From JAFGCL01 sp964492335 (lineage in GTDB: Bacteria; Chloroflexota; Dehalococcoidia; UBA2247; RBG-13-53-26), in contig CAZBJX010000002.1 in assembly GCA_964492335.1 (NCBI GenBank), positions 62,001 through 126,000 of the forward strand: 64,000 nt of DNA, read 5' to 3'. The translations under genes were made by a program, and so were the position numbers. Of the stretch, positions 52,047 through 59,650 are shown piece by piece (the first letter of the stretch is position 1; each line of letters begins with the position of its first letter). The notes under the pieces were generated by a model. It was not told the origin of the DNA and did no database searches. It saw nothing but the letters and a program-made list of their open reading frames with translations.

Positions 52047-52732
52047 TCAGCGTCCTGATTGCCGACGATCACGTGCTGGTGAGGCAGGGCCTCAAGCGGC
52101 TGCTGGAGGAGGACCCCGAGATCCAGGTGGTGGCCGAGGCCGGGGATGGGCTGGAGGCCGAGCGCGAGTACCAGCGGGTCCGCCCGGATGTGGCGGTGCT
52201 GGATATCGCCATGCCGTTGCGGGACGGGCTGGAGACCATCAAGCGGATACTCTCCATGGACCCCGGCGCCCGGATACTGGTCCTCACCGTGTACCCGGAG
52301 GAGCAGTTCGCGGTCCGCACGCTCAAGGCCGGGGCGCTGGGCTACATCACCAAGGGGAACTGCACGGCGGAGCTGCACCGGGCCGTCCGCGCCGTCGGGC
52401 TCGGAAGGAGGTACCTGTCGGACCAGGGGGAGAACGCGGTTGACCTGCAGCTGCTGGCCAACCGGTCGGAGAAGAGCCCCGTGGGGTCCCTGTCCAACAG
52501 GGAGCTCCAGGTGCTGTGCCTGATCGCCAGGGGCTACAAGTCGAGCAAGATATCGGTCGAGCTGGGGCTCTCCTCCAAGACCATCGAGACCTACCGGTCC
52601 CGCCTGATGCAGAAGCTCTGCCTCAAGAGCGATGCGGACATCTGCCGCTTCGCCTACGACAACAAGCTGGTGGGGGCCGCCGCGGCCGCCCCGCCGCCCG
52701 GGCCGGGCGAAGAGACGGGCGCGGGCGGGTGA
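52043..52732 (+). CDS. NarL/FixJ response regulator
   Basis: 229 residues. Receiver domain with IADDHVLVRQG, phospho-acceptor Asp54 (VAVLDIAMP), VLTVYPEEQFA and a Lys in GYITKGN; LuxR-type helix-turn-helix LSNRELQVLCLIARGYKSSKI and LGLSSKTIETYRSRLMQKL (about 155-200). The tail is Ala/Pro-rich and low in complexity. Overlaps the kinase by 4 bp (ATGA-style coupling). Candidate regulator of acxABC through the dyad at 50791-50811. Confidence 0.94.
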   Translation: MISVLIADDHVLVRQGLKRLLEEDPEIQVVAEAGDGLEAEREYQRVRPDVAVLDIAMPLRDGLETIKRILSMDPGARILVLTVYPEEQFAVRTLKAGALGYITKGNCTAELHRAVRAVGLGRRYLSDQGENAVDLQLLANRSEKSPVGSLSNRELQVLCLIARGYKSSKISVELGLSSKTIETYRSRLMQKLCLKSDADICRFAYDNKLVGAAAAAPPPGPGEETGAGG

Positions 52733-52773
52733 CCCAGCGGGCAGCCGCTGTCCGCCGGGACTTCAGATTGAAG

Positions 52774-52779
52774 TATACT
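52774..52779 (+). promoter_or_regulatory. possible -10 element for the 95-residue membrane protein gene
   Basis: TATACT at 52774-52779, 25 bp before ATG 52805, with GGAGAGGGCGGG between. No clear -35. Confidence 0.38.
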
Positions 52780-52804
52780 ACCCTGGAGAGGGCGGGATGA
52801 GCTT

Positions 52805-53092
52805 ATGGAAACCCGTCACCTGATATCGGCCGCGGTCCTGGCCGGGCTCTTCTGCCTGGCCATTCTGGTGACCGCGCTCCTGTGGAAGAAGGACCGGACG
52901 AAGCCGGCGAAGCGCTCGGCATACCGCGTGTTTCTTATCGTGGGCGCGGTGATGGCCTCCGTGGGGCTGATCGAGACGCTGGTGTTCTGGCGCCAGGACC
53001 TGCCGCTGGCGGTCCCCCTCCCGCTGCTGGGCATCGGGCTGCTCTTCCTGGCGATCGGCCTGGCCAACATGGGCCAGCGCAAGAACGGGTGA
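52805..53092 (+). CDS. small membrane protein of unknown function
   Basis: 95 residues with three predicted membrane helices (about 8-26, 40-60 and 68-85) and short basic connecting loops (KKDRTKPAKRSAYR). No family is recognised. The start ATG 52805 is backed by a purine-rich site a few bases upstream. It is convergent with the MBL hydrolase, with 4 bp between stops. Location after a two-component pair does not show function. Confidence 0.6.
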   Translation: METRHLISAAVLAGLFCLAILVTALLWKKDRTKPAKRSAYRVFLIVGAVMASVGLIETLVFWRQDLPLAVPLPLLGIGLLFLAIGLANMGQRKNG

Positions 53093-53096
53093 GCCC

Positions 53097-53990
53097 TCAG
53101 GTGGCCGCCTGGCCCAGCTGGCCCTTGGTCTGGTAGTAGATCACGTAGCCCGCCACGGGGATCTCCAGGGCCGCCCGGTCCGGGCGCTCCCCGAAGCGGC
53201 GGCTGAAGTCGTCTCCCACCAGGTCCATGATCTCCTCCAGCGGGGTGCCCCGGCGCGCCGCCTCCAGCACCATGGAGCTGTAGATGCGGGCGTTCTCCAG
53301 GGCCCGGGACATGGCCCGGGCGGCGTCGGTCTCCACCGTGCCGTGCGAGTAGAAGAGCAGGTCCGGGCGCAGGCGCATCAGGCGCTCAATGGTGCTCACG
53401 TAGATGTCCTGCTCGAAGCTGAAGGGCGCCACCGGGGGGAACTGGTATTCCGGCAGCCCCAGGGCCTCCCCGCAGAAGAGGCCGTTGAGCGTGCGGTCGA
53501 GTATCACGATGTGGTTCGGCGAGTGCCCCACCGCGTGGATGATCTCGAGCTCCCGGCCGTCCAGTCGGATGGCCTTGCCGTCCTGCGCCACCTTCAGGCG
53601 GGCCGGGGGCACGGGGTCAATGGGGCCCAGCCGGTCCTCGAAGTCCGGCCCCCACACCAGCCTGGTGCTCTCAGTGAGGCGCTCCGGAGAGACCAGGTGC
53701 TTGACCCCCCGGGGGTGGACCACCACCATGGCCTCCGGGAACAGGGCCGACAGGGTCCCCGTCCCGCCGGCGTGGTCTACGTGAATGTGCGTGGGGATGA
53801 TGTAATCGAGCCCCTTCATTCCCAGCCGGTCCATGGCCTGCGTGATGACCGGCGCGGCCGCCGCCGGGCCCGGCTCGATCAGCGCGCCGCCCGCGGCCCT
53901 GATGAGGTAGGTCACCGGCACCTCGGGCATCCCGGCGATGGGCACCTCGAAGCGGAATATGTTGCCCGCCACCTCGGTTATGTCCGGCAT
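53097..53990 (-). CDS. MBL-fold metallo-hydrolase
   Basis: 297 residues from ATG 53990. Metallo-beta-lactamase motifs: IPTHIHVDHAGGTG (about 60-73, the HxHxDH site), AVGHSPNHIVILD (about 155-167), LFCGEALG and the C-terminal LFYSHGTVET. This glyoxalase II-like group includes hydrolases of lactones, thioesters and other esters. No signal peptide. Downstream (minus) of a CNNM transporter gene, with 52 bp between, so they may be co-transcribed. Confidence 0.87.
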   Translation of the reverse strand: MPDITEVAGNIFRFEVPIAGMPEVPVTYLIRAAGGALIEPGPAAAAPVITQAMDRLGMKGLDYIIPTHIHVDHAGGTGTLSALFPEAMVVVHPRGVKHLVSPERLTESTRLVWGPDFEDRLGPIDPVPPARLKVAQDGKAIRLDGRELEIIHAVGHSPNHIVILDRTLNGLFCGEALGLPEYQFPPVAPFSFEQDIYVSTIERLMRLRPDLLFYSHGTVETDAARAMSRALENARIYSSMVLEAARRGTPLEEIMDLVGDDFSRRFGERPDRAALEIPVAGYVIYYQTKGQLGQAAT

Positions 53991-54042
53991 CTGTCCCTCC
54001 CAACGGGGCCGCGGCCGCCAGGGGCCGGCCGGCCGGCCCGCA

Positions 54043-55311
54043 TCACTTGGCCTCCCTGGTGATACGGAGCTTCTCTATCTTGAGGTTGCGCATCTCCTTG
54101 ACGGTGAACTTCAGGTCGAGGTAGCGGAACTGCTCCCCCTCCTTGGGCATGTACCCCAGCAGGTGGAGGACCAGGCCGGCAATGGTCTCGTAGTCCCCGC
54201 TGGGCAGGCTCATCCCCATCTCCTCATTGACTTCCTCGACGCGCATGTTGCCGTCGATATCGTAGGTGTGCTCGTCAACCGCCTGGTACTCCCGCGGTGC
54301 CCGGTCGAACTCGTCCCCGAAGCGGCCTACCAGCTGCGACAGCAGCTCCCTCAGGGTCACCACGCCGGCCACCCCGCCGTACTCGTCAACCACCACGGCC
54401 ATCTGGTTGTTGGAGGCCTGCATCTCCTGGAAGAGGGCCCCGATGTGCTTGGTCTCCGGGGCGAAGATCACCGGCCGGGTGATGGAGTCTATAGTGGACT
54501 CGTCGTTGAACTCGCCCCTGGCCTGCGCCAGCAGCACGTCCTTGATGTAGATCCCGCCGATGGTGTTGTCCAGGCTGTCTTCGTAGACGGGGAAGCGGGT
54601 GTGGGGCGTATCGGCGTAGATCTTGAGGAAGTCCCCCAGGGTGGTGCCCTTTTCGACCCAGACCACGGCCGTCCGCGGGAGCATGGCTTCGCGGATGGGG
54701 TGGTCGCCGAACTGGAAGACCTTGTCCAGCATCCTGGCCTCCGCCTCCTCCACCACGCCCTCTTCCTTGCCCACGTTGATCATGGTGCGTATCTCCTCTT
54801 CGGTCACCAGGGTCCTCTGCGTGGGCTTGCCGCCGATGAGCTTGCTGACAGAGGTGCCCAGCCATTCCAGGACGGTGGTGAAGGGCGTCAGCACCCAGGA
54901 CAGGAACGAGACCGGGGTGACGAAGGACCGCGCCACCCTCTCGCTGTGCTGCGACGCCACTATCTTGGGGACCACCTCGCCCACGACCAGGAGGACCACG
55001 GTGACGATCACCGTGGCCAGCAGGACGGCCAGCTCCGGCTTGGCCGCCCAGAGGTGGAGGATGACGGCCGTGCCCAGGGCGGCCGCGCCGGTGTTGACGA
55101 AGTTGTTGCCCAGAAGGACAGTGGTGATGAACTTCTCCGGCTTCTGCAGTATCCTGGCAATCCGGCCGGCCTGCTTCTCGCCCTGGCTCTGCATCTGCTT
55201 CAGCCGGATCTTCTGAAGCGAGATGAAGGCCGTCTCCGAGCTGGAGAAGAACGCCGAGGCCATCACGCAGATCACGAACAGGACCAGGTAGACTGTGTGG
55301 ACCGTATCCAT
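54043..55311 (-). CDS. CNNM/CorC-type transporter with CBS domains (HlyC/CorC family)
   Basis: 422 residues. An N-terminal CNNM (DUF21) membrane domain (about 1-190, with SAFFSSSETAFISLQKIR and LGNNFVNTGAAALGTAV) is followed by a CBS pair (HPIREAMLPRTAVVWVEKG and VDEYGGVAGVVTLRELL) and a CorC_HlyC domain (about 335-415). Members act in Mg2+/Co2+ export or tolerance. ATG 55311 has no evident ribosome-binding site; instead a long GC-rich hairpin lies immediately upstream. The hemolysin label for this family is historical. Confidence 0.92.
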   Translation of the reverse strand: MDTVHTVYLVLFVICVMASAFFSSSETAFISLQKIRLKQMQSQGEKQAGRIARILQKPEKFITTVLLGNNFVNTGAAALGTAVILHLWAAKPELAVLLATVIVTVVLLVVGEVVPKIVASQHSERVARSFVTPVSFLSWVLTPFTTVLEWLGTSVSKLIGGKPTQRTLVTEEEIRTMINVGKEEGVVEEAEARMLDKVFQFGDHPIREAMLPRTAVVWVEKGTTLGDFLKIYADTPHTRFPVYEDSLDNTIGGIYIKDVLLAQARGEFNDESTIDSITRPVIFAPETKHIGALFQEMQASNNQMAVVVDEYGGVAGVVTLRELLSQLVGRFGDEFDRAPREYQAVDEHTYDIDGNMRVEEVNEEMGMSLPSGDYETIAGLVLHLLGYMPKEGEQFRYLDLKFTVKEMRNLKIEKLRITREAK

Positions 55312-55364
55312 AAGCGTTGGCGCGAGGGTACTCCCCGTTTCAACGGGGACGGGGAATCGCGCTT
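55310..55364 (-). other. bulged long hairpin directly upstream of the CNNM gene
   Basis: An inner stem CCCCGT / ACGGGG with TTCA loop (55333-55348) sits inside an outer pairing of GCGCGA (55320-55325) with TCGCGC (55356-55361), and TAAG (55310-55313) can pair with CTTA (55361-55364). On the minus strand it abuts the start codon of the CNNM gene. It may be an RNA leader structure, or the subterminal hairpin of the decayed IS200/IS605 element next to it. Confidence 0.5.
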
Positions 55365-55402
55365 ACCTCCTTTGCCTTGACAGACTGTGATGTCATTGGA
55401 TC

Positions 55403-55558
55403 GTGGCTGGCAAACGGACCAGACATGCAGCCTGCAGCGTGAACTGTCACTTCGTCTGGATACCCAGATTCAGGAGGCCAATCCCGACTGGCGATCCTCC
55501 AGCACGGCTGGATAGCATCATCAGGGAGCCTGCGGCTGGCATCCAGGCGCAGAGGCTG
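55403..55558 (+). pseudogene. tnpA fragment (IS200-like Y1 transposase, N-terminal part)
   Basis: From GTG 55403 about 50 residues read as the start of an IS200/IS605 TnpA: TRHAACSVNCHFVWIPRFRRP and TGDPPARLDSIIREPA, corresponding to the family opening (KTRH, then a HLVW..KYRRP-type block). The HUH motif and catalytic Tyr are lost: the frame passes into unrelated sequence and then meets tnpB remains in another frame. It is a decayed single-strand transposase and cannot be active. Confidence 0.72.
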
Positions 55559-55757
55559 CGGCCGCCGTCCCAAGGCCCGATTGGCCGTCGCCAAGGCCCA
55601 CCTGGAGATCAGGCGGCAGCGGCCAGACTTCGCCCACAAGACCGCCAGGCAACTCGTCCGGAAGTATGACCTCATCGCCTGCGAGAACTTGAGGCTCGGA
55701 CCGGGCCTTCAGGGCTTTTCTCTCCTGAGAGGCCCCTCGATTCGTCGAGGAGAGTAG
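55551..55757 (+). pseudogene. tnpB fragment (IS605-type, RuvC region)
   Basis: A different frame from tnpA reads KARLAVAKAHLEIRRQRPDFAHK then TARQLVRKYDLIACENLRL, matching the TnpB stretch before and at the second RuvC catalytic motif (Glu in ACENL). The N-terminal domain, the first RuvC Asp, the zinc finger and the C-terminus are missing, and a TAG at 55755 ends the frame. TnpB is the RNA-guided nuclease ancestral to Cas12; this copy is dead. tnpA and tnpB fragments are fused end to end by a deletion. Confidence 0.75.
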
Positions 55758-55892
55758 TCACCGCTCTCAATACCTCCCGCACCTGTCGCCGCGCCCGCGC
55801 GGGGCGGGAGGCCCCGCCGCCCGCGGTCACTGCGGCGCCGGTGTAAGTCACCTGCATTTTCCTAGGTTTTGCGGCCGCGCGCAAGCGCAGCG

Positions 55893-55921
55893 TTGACTAG
55901 GCGGGCCGCCGGCTATAGAAT
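55893..55921 (+). promoter_or_regulatory. promoter of the 66-residue membrane protein gene
   Basis: TTGACT (55893-55898), 17-bp spacer, TAGAAT (55916-55921). The predicted start near 55928 is directly followed by AGGGGGAGG and TTG 55945. Confidence 0.62.
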
Positions 55922-55944
55922 CTCTCTTCAGGGGGAGGTGCGCT

Positions 55945-56145
55945 TTGACCGGCGGCATAGGCCAGAGAATCGGCGAGACCATAATCGTTGCCCTGTGGCC
56001 ACTCATCTGGGTCTTCTACGTCCTGGTGAGCGTGGTGGTGTTCGCCCACACCGCCGCGGTGTACCTGGGCTGGGGCATCCTGTCGCGCCTGGACAGGCGG
56101 CGCTCCGGTGACTCCCCGAGTCCCGGCCCTCAGGCAGCCGGCTGA
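55945..56145 (+). CDS. small membrane protein of unknown function (TTG start)
   Basis: 66 residues from TTG 55945, supported by an excellent ribosome-binding site (AGGGGGAGG at about 55930-55938) and a good promoter. One or two membrane helices (residues about 13-45, IIVALWPLIWVFYVLVSVVVF) and a short, Arg/Pro/Ser-rich tail. No family recognised. Short and isolated, but the expression signals argue that it is real. Confidence 0.6.
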   Translation: MTGGIGQRIGETIIVALWPLIWVFYVLVSVVVFAHTAAVYLGWGILSRLDRRRSGDSPSPGPQAAG

Positions 56146-56221
56146 GTTGCTGTCCACCCGGGCAGGCCCAACACCGGCCCTCGCGGTCTGCCAGCCGGTC
56201 GTCCCCCTGCCCGCAGCCGGC

Positions 56222-56260
56222 ATGGACCAACGACTTGGTCCATCCGAAGGGGACCAAGTC
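56222..56260. other. two mutually exclusive hairpins sharing one strand
   Basis: ATGGACCAA (56222-56230) pairs perfectly with TTGGTCCAT (56235-56243) around a 4-nt loop. The overlapping segment GACTTGGTCC (56232-56241) pairs perfectly with GGACCAAGTC (56251-56260) around 9 nt. Only one can form at a time, as in an attenuator, but the location (after a stop codon, facing a convergent gene) also allows terminator or IS-derived origin. Confidence 0.6.
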
Positions 56261-56401
56261 CTGACACCGGGCTACCTGCGGTGCTCAGACTGTCCTGGAT
56301 GCAGCGGCCCGGTGTGCACGTCCAAGCTGCAGATCGAGTGGTGAGTACACAGCACACCGGCGGCTACTGATGGTAGCAGCCAGCCCCAGTCAGTCAGTCG
56401 G

Positions 56402-57058
56402 TCAGTCTGCCTGATCGGAAGGGAGATCGACCAGCTTGTTGGCGAAGGCGAACAGGCAGATCTCCGCGTCGGATCGCGCTGTGAGCTTCTCCAGCACCCG
56501 AGAGCGGTGAGAGTGGACCGTCTTGATGCTGATGCCCAGTTCGTGGGCGATCTCCCTCACTTTCTTCCCCCGGGCAATGAGGACGGCCACCTGGAGCTCG
56601 CGGTTTGACAGGCGGTCTATCGGGGCGACATCAGACTTGACGGCCAGCATCTGCATGGCGATGATGTGTCTGGCCTCGTCGGCTAAGAAGCGCCGCCCCT
56701 GCGCCACTGTCTGGATAGCCGCCGGCAGGGCAGAGGCGTCGATGCCCTTGGAGACGTATCCCAGAGCCCCCGCCTTGAGGAAACGGGCAGCAAACTGTCT
56801 TTCCGGATGGACGGTCAGCACCAGTATGCGGGCGCTGGGATCGGTCTTCATGATGTGCTTGATGGCCTCCAGCCCGTCCATCCGGGGCATAGAGACATCA
56901 AGGATCACCACGTCGGGGCGCATTTTCTCGAACTGCAGAATGGCCTCAATGCCATCGGAGGCTTCCGCCACCACTACTCCCACCCCGGCTTCCTCTATGA
57001 TGTGCTTCACGCCGGTCCGCATCAGGGCGTGGTCATCGGCCAGCAGAACCCGGATCAT
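56402..57058 (-). CDS. NarL/FixJ response regulator
   Basis: 218 residues. Receiver domain with LLADDHALMRTG, phospho-acceptor Asp54 (VVILDVSMPRMDG), VLTVHPERQFA and GYVSKG; LuxR-type helix-turn-helix with LSNRELQVAVLIARGKK and LGISIKTVHSHRSRVLEKL. It is a paralogue of the regulator at 52043. It overlaps its kinase by 4 bp. A short AGTC-type tetranucleotide run (about 56387-56407) covers the stop codon. Probably controls the operon starting at 58366. Confidence 0.94.
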   Translation of the reverse strand: MIRVLLADDHALMRTGVKHIIEEAGVGVVVAEASDGIEAILQFEKMRPDVVILDVSMPRMDGLEAIKHIMKTDPSARILVLTVHPERQFAARFLKAGALGYVSKGIDASALPAAIQTVAQGRRFLADEARHIIAMQMLAVKSDVAPIDRLSNRELQVAVLIARGKKVREIAHELGISIKTVHSHRSRVLEKLTARSDAEICLFAFANKLVDLPSDQAD

Positions 57059-58233
57059 TGGCGCTCCCCGGAGTCCTCGTGCCTTCTAGCGGCTCCCCCC
57101 TCCATCGGTAGCCGCGCGCACACGCTTGTTCCCTGGCCCACCCGGCTGGATATCGTGAGACTGCCCCCTGCCAGGCGGGCTCTCTCACGCATGCTCAGGA
57201 TCCCGAGGGAGTGGCCTGGCCTTTGGTCGTGGATGTCGAAGCCTCTGCCGTCGTCCGATACGGTGACCTTGAGCGTCTTCCCGGAGCTCATAACCTCTAC
57301 CCGGGCCTGCGATGCCTTGGCATGTTTCCAGATATTGGTCAGTGCTTCCTGCACTATCCGGTAGGCGGTCATGGCCACCGCCTTGTCCATCTCAACATCT
57401 CCGGCCTGGGTGTCAGCCGCGCATGGTATGCCGCTACGCTTCTCGAATTCCTCCACGTACCATTCCACTGACCTCATCAGGCCCAAGTGGTCGATCATGG
57501 TGGATCCCAAGGTCATCACGATGCGGTGGCAGTCTTCCTTGATCCGCTCCGACAGCGCCAGGAGGTCCTCCATCTCGGCTTCAACTGATTGGCCCTTCCG
57601 CTGGTGGTTAACCAGGAGAGCCACCTTGGTCTGGAAAAAGGCCAGCTCACTCCCGATGTGATCGTGCAGGTCACGGGCCAGGCGGGCCCTTTCCTTCTCG
57701 GCCACCTCCATTATCTCTTGGGAGAGCAATCTCAGCTCCGCCTCGGACCTCTTCAGTCGTTCCTCCGCGGCCTTTCGCTCGGTTATGTCCCGGAAGCTGA
57801 CCACGACACCTCTGATGGCTGGGTCTGAGAACAGATTGGTGGTCACGGTCTCCACGACGCGCCACGCGCCATCTCCATGCTTGACGCGGTACTCAGCGCG
57901 CATCGGGACGCCTGGCTCCCGCAGCACACGGGCGTAGCCTCGGGCAACGCGAGCGTGGTCCGATGGATGCACGAAGGTTAACTTGTCCTGCAGACTGATG
58001 CTCTGGGATTGCCGGCTCCAGATGCGGTTCACGGAAGGGCTTATGTAGAGGATGCGGCCCTCGCGGTCAAGGACGGCCACGCTGTCCAGCCCGTTCTCCG
58101 TCAACCCCCGAAAGAGGCGCTCGCTCCTCTGCAGGCCCGCGAGGTTGACCGGCCCGGCTAACGAGGCCGCAGAGCCTCTATCGGCCGGGAAGGCTCGGGC
58201 GGTGCGCTTGGCTGGCTTCTCATCCTTCGTCAT
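57055..58233 (-). CDS. PAS-containing histidine kinase (NarL-type, HisKA_3)
   Basis: 392 residues, soluble. One PAS domain with PAC tail (about 40-165: VAVLDREGRILYISPSVNR, then VVSFRDITERKAAEE), HisKA_3 with ERARLARDLHDHIGSEL (phospho-acceptor His190), and HATPase with YRIVQEALTNIWKHAKAS, VSDDGRGFDI and LSMRERARLAGGSLTI. Close relative of the kinase at 50901. Divergent from the CoA-transferase operon at 58366, so it is the likely sensor for that operon's substrate. Confidence 0.93.
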   Translation of the reverse strand: MTKDEKPAKRTARAFPADRGSAASLAGPVNLAGLQRSERLFRGLTENGLDSVAVLDREGRILYISPSVNRIWSRQSQSISLQDKLTFVHPSDHARVARGYARVLREPGVPMRAEYRVKHGDGAWRVVETVTTNLFSDPAIRGVVVSFRDITERKAAEERLKRSEAELRLLSQEIMEVAEKERARLARDLHDHIGSELAFFQTKVALLVNHQRKGQSVEAEMEDLLALSERIKEDCHRIVMTLGSTMIDHLGLMRSVEWYVEEFEKRSGIPCAADTQAGDVEMDKAVAMTAYRIVQEALTNIWKHAKASQARVEVMSSGKTLKVTVSDDGRGFDIHDQRPGHSLGILSMRERARLAGGSLTISSRVGQGTSVCARLPMEGGAARRHEDSGERQ

Positions 58234-58365
58234 GTCCCTGTCTCGTGCGAACCCTATTATATGACATCAGAAGATTTCTTGCCGGCACTAAGACTCTGTC
58301 CAATTACCAGCGTCAGACCTCCGGCTGTAGACTGGCATCGGAGCATTGCCTGCAGGAGGCGAGAC

Positions 58366-59583
58366 ATGACCGGGGTGTTGGACGGGATAAGGGTTCTGGA
58401 TTGGACCATATTCCAGCAGGGCCCAGTGGCCAGCATGCTCTTGGGTGACTTGGGGGCGGAAGTAATCAAACTCGAGGAGCGGGTGGGTGGAGACCTAGGC
58501 AGAGGCATGGTGAGAGTGGCCGGGGCCATGGTGGGTGGAAAGGATGTGGTGCGGAATCCGTACTTCGAGGCTGGCAACCGGAACAAGAAGAGCCTGACTC
58601 TTGACCTGAAGAAGGCCAAGGGCAGGGAGATCGTTTACCAACTGGCGGCCAAGTCCGATGTGTTCGTCCAGAACTTCCGGGCCGGAGTGGCGGAGAAAGC
58701 AGGCCTTGATTACGAAGCCCTGTCCAAGCGCAATCCCAGGGTCATCTACGCGCACGCGTCCGGCTGGGGGCCGCTGGGTCCTGACAAGGGCGAGCCTTCG
58801 GCCGACTACACTGCACTGGCCAGGTCGGGGCTCATGGCCGCCGCCGGGGAACCGGGCATGGATCCTGTTCTGGTCCAAGGCGGAATTGCCGACCAGACGG
58901 GGGCGGTGATGACCGCGCTTGGAGTGGTTTCCGCGCTCTACGTCCGGGAACGCACCGGGAAGGGGCAGAAGGTGGATGCCTCCATTCTGGGTGGCATGGT
59001 ATTCCTTCAAGGGCACCCGGTGGTCTTCTGCACGATGGCCAATATCTGGGGCATGCGGATTGCCAGGAAGAGCGCCGGCAACCCGCTGTGGAACCACTAC
59101 AAGTGCGGCGATGACAGATGGATCGCCCTGGCTCACCTGTCTCCTGACAAGTTCTGGCCGCTCCTATGCCAGGCTATGGGGCTCGAGGCCCTGGAGATGG
59201 ACCCCCGGTTCGACTCCATGGACAACAGGATGGAGAACTGCCAGGAACTCATCTCCATCCTGGATCGGGCGTTTGCTACCAGAAAGCGCGAGGAGTGGAT
59301 CAGGGTGTTCAAGGCCAAGGGCGTGGTCTTCGCGCCGGTGAACGATACGCTGGAGATGACGCTAGACCCGCAGGTGCTGGCTAACAATTATGTGACCACG
59401 TTCGACCATCCCGTATTCGGGCCCACGAAGACGGTGGGGTTTCCGATTGGCTTCAGCGAGACTCCGATGTCAATCAGGAGGGAGGCTCCGGAGTTTGGGC
59501 AGCATACGGAGGAGATCCTCATCGACCTTCTCGATTACACTTGGGACGATATCACGAGGCTCAAGGAAGAGGAAGTGATATGA
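58366..59583 (+). CDS. family III CoA-transferase, first gene of the BcrCB-like operon
   Basis: 405 residues from ATG 58366 with CAGGAGGCGAG upstream; the frame is open to 58261 but without support. CaiB/BaiF features: GIRVLDWTIFQQGPVASML (7-25), LGDLGAEVIKLEE, NRNKKSLTLDL (71-81) and catalytic Asp147 in ADYTALARSG. The GKGQKVDASILGG segment is typical. In phenyllactate metabolism a family III CoA-transferase (FldA) accompanies an HgdAB-type dehydratase, so a similar activating role is plausible here: it would form the CoA ester used by the next two gene products. Substrate unknown. Confidence 0.9.
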   Translation: MTGVLDGIRVLDWTIFQQGPVASMLLGDLGAEVIKLEERVGGDLGRGMVRVAGAMVGGKDVVRNPYFEAGNRNKKSLTLDLKKAKGREIVYQLAAKSDVFVQNFRAGVAEKAGLDYEALSKRNPRVIYAHASGWGPLGPDKGEPSADYTALARSGLMAAAGEPGMDPVLVQGGIADQTGAVMTALGVVSALYVRERTGKGQKVDASILGGMVFLQGHPVVFCTMANIWGMRIARKSAGNPLWNHYKCGDDRWIALAHLSPDKFWPLLCQAMGLEALEMDPRFDSMDNRMENCQELISILDRAFATRKREEWIRVFKAKGVVFAPVNDTLEMTLDPQVLANNYVTTFDHPVFGPTKTVGFPIGFSETPMSIRREAPEFGQHTEEILIDLLDYTWDDITRLKEEEVI

Positions 59584-59650
59584 GAACGCTGCCATGTTGT
59601 ATTGGAGGGCGACTCACCGAGCGGGAGCCATCTCCTAGGAAGGATGGATC

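Larger units (their letters stand above)
55403..55757 (+). mobile_element. decayed IS200/IS605-family element
   Basis: Adjacent fragments of tnpA and tnpB in the order seen in IS605, within about 350 bp, preceded by a GC-rich hairpin (55310-55364) that could be its left end. A clear right-end hairpin is not identified. The remnant separates the GC-rich left part from the less GC-rich catabolic block on the right. Confidence 0.7.

Noticed and set aside
54043..55311. Hemolysin
   Set aside because: The name is historical; CNNM, CBS and CorC domains point to ion transport.
55310..55364. M-box magnesium riboswitch for the CNNM gene
   Set aside because: Only about 50 bp of hairpin is seen; the M-box core architecture is absent.
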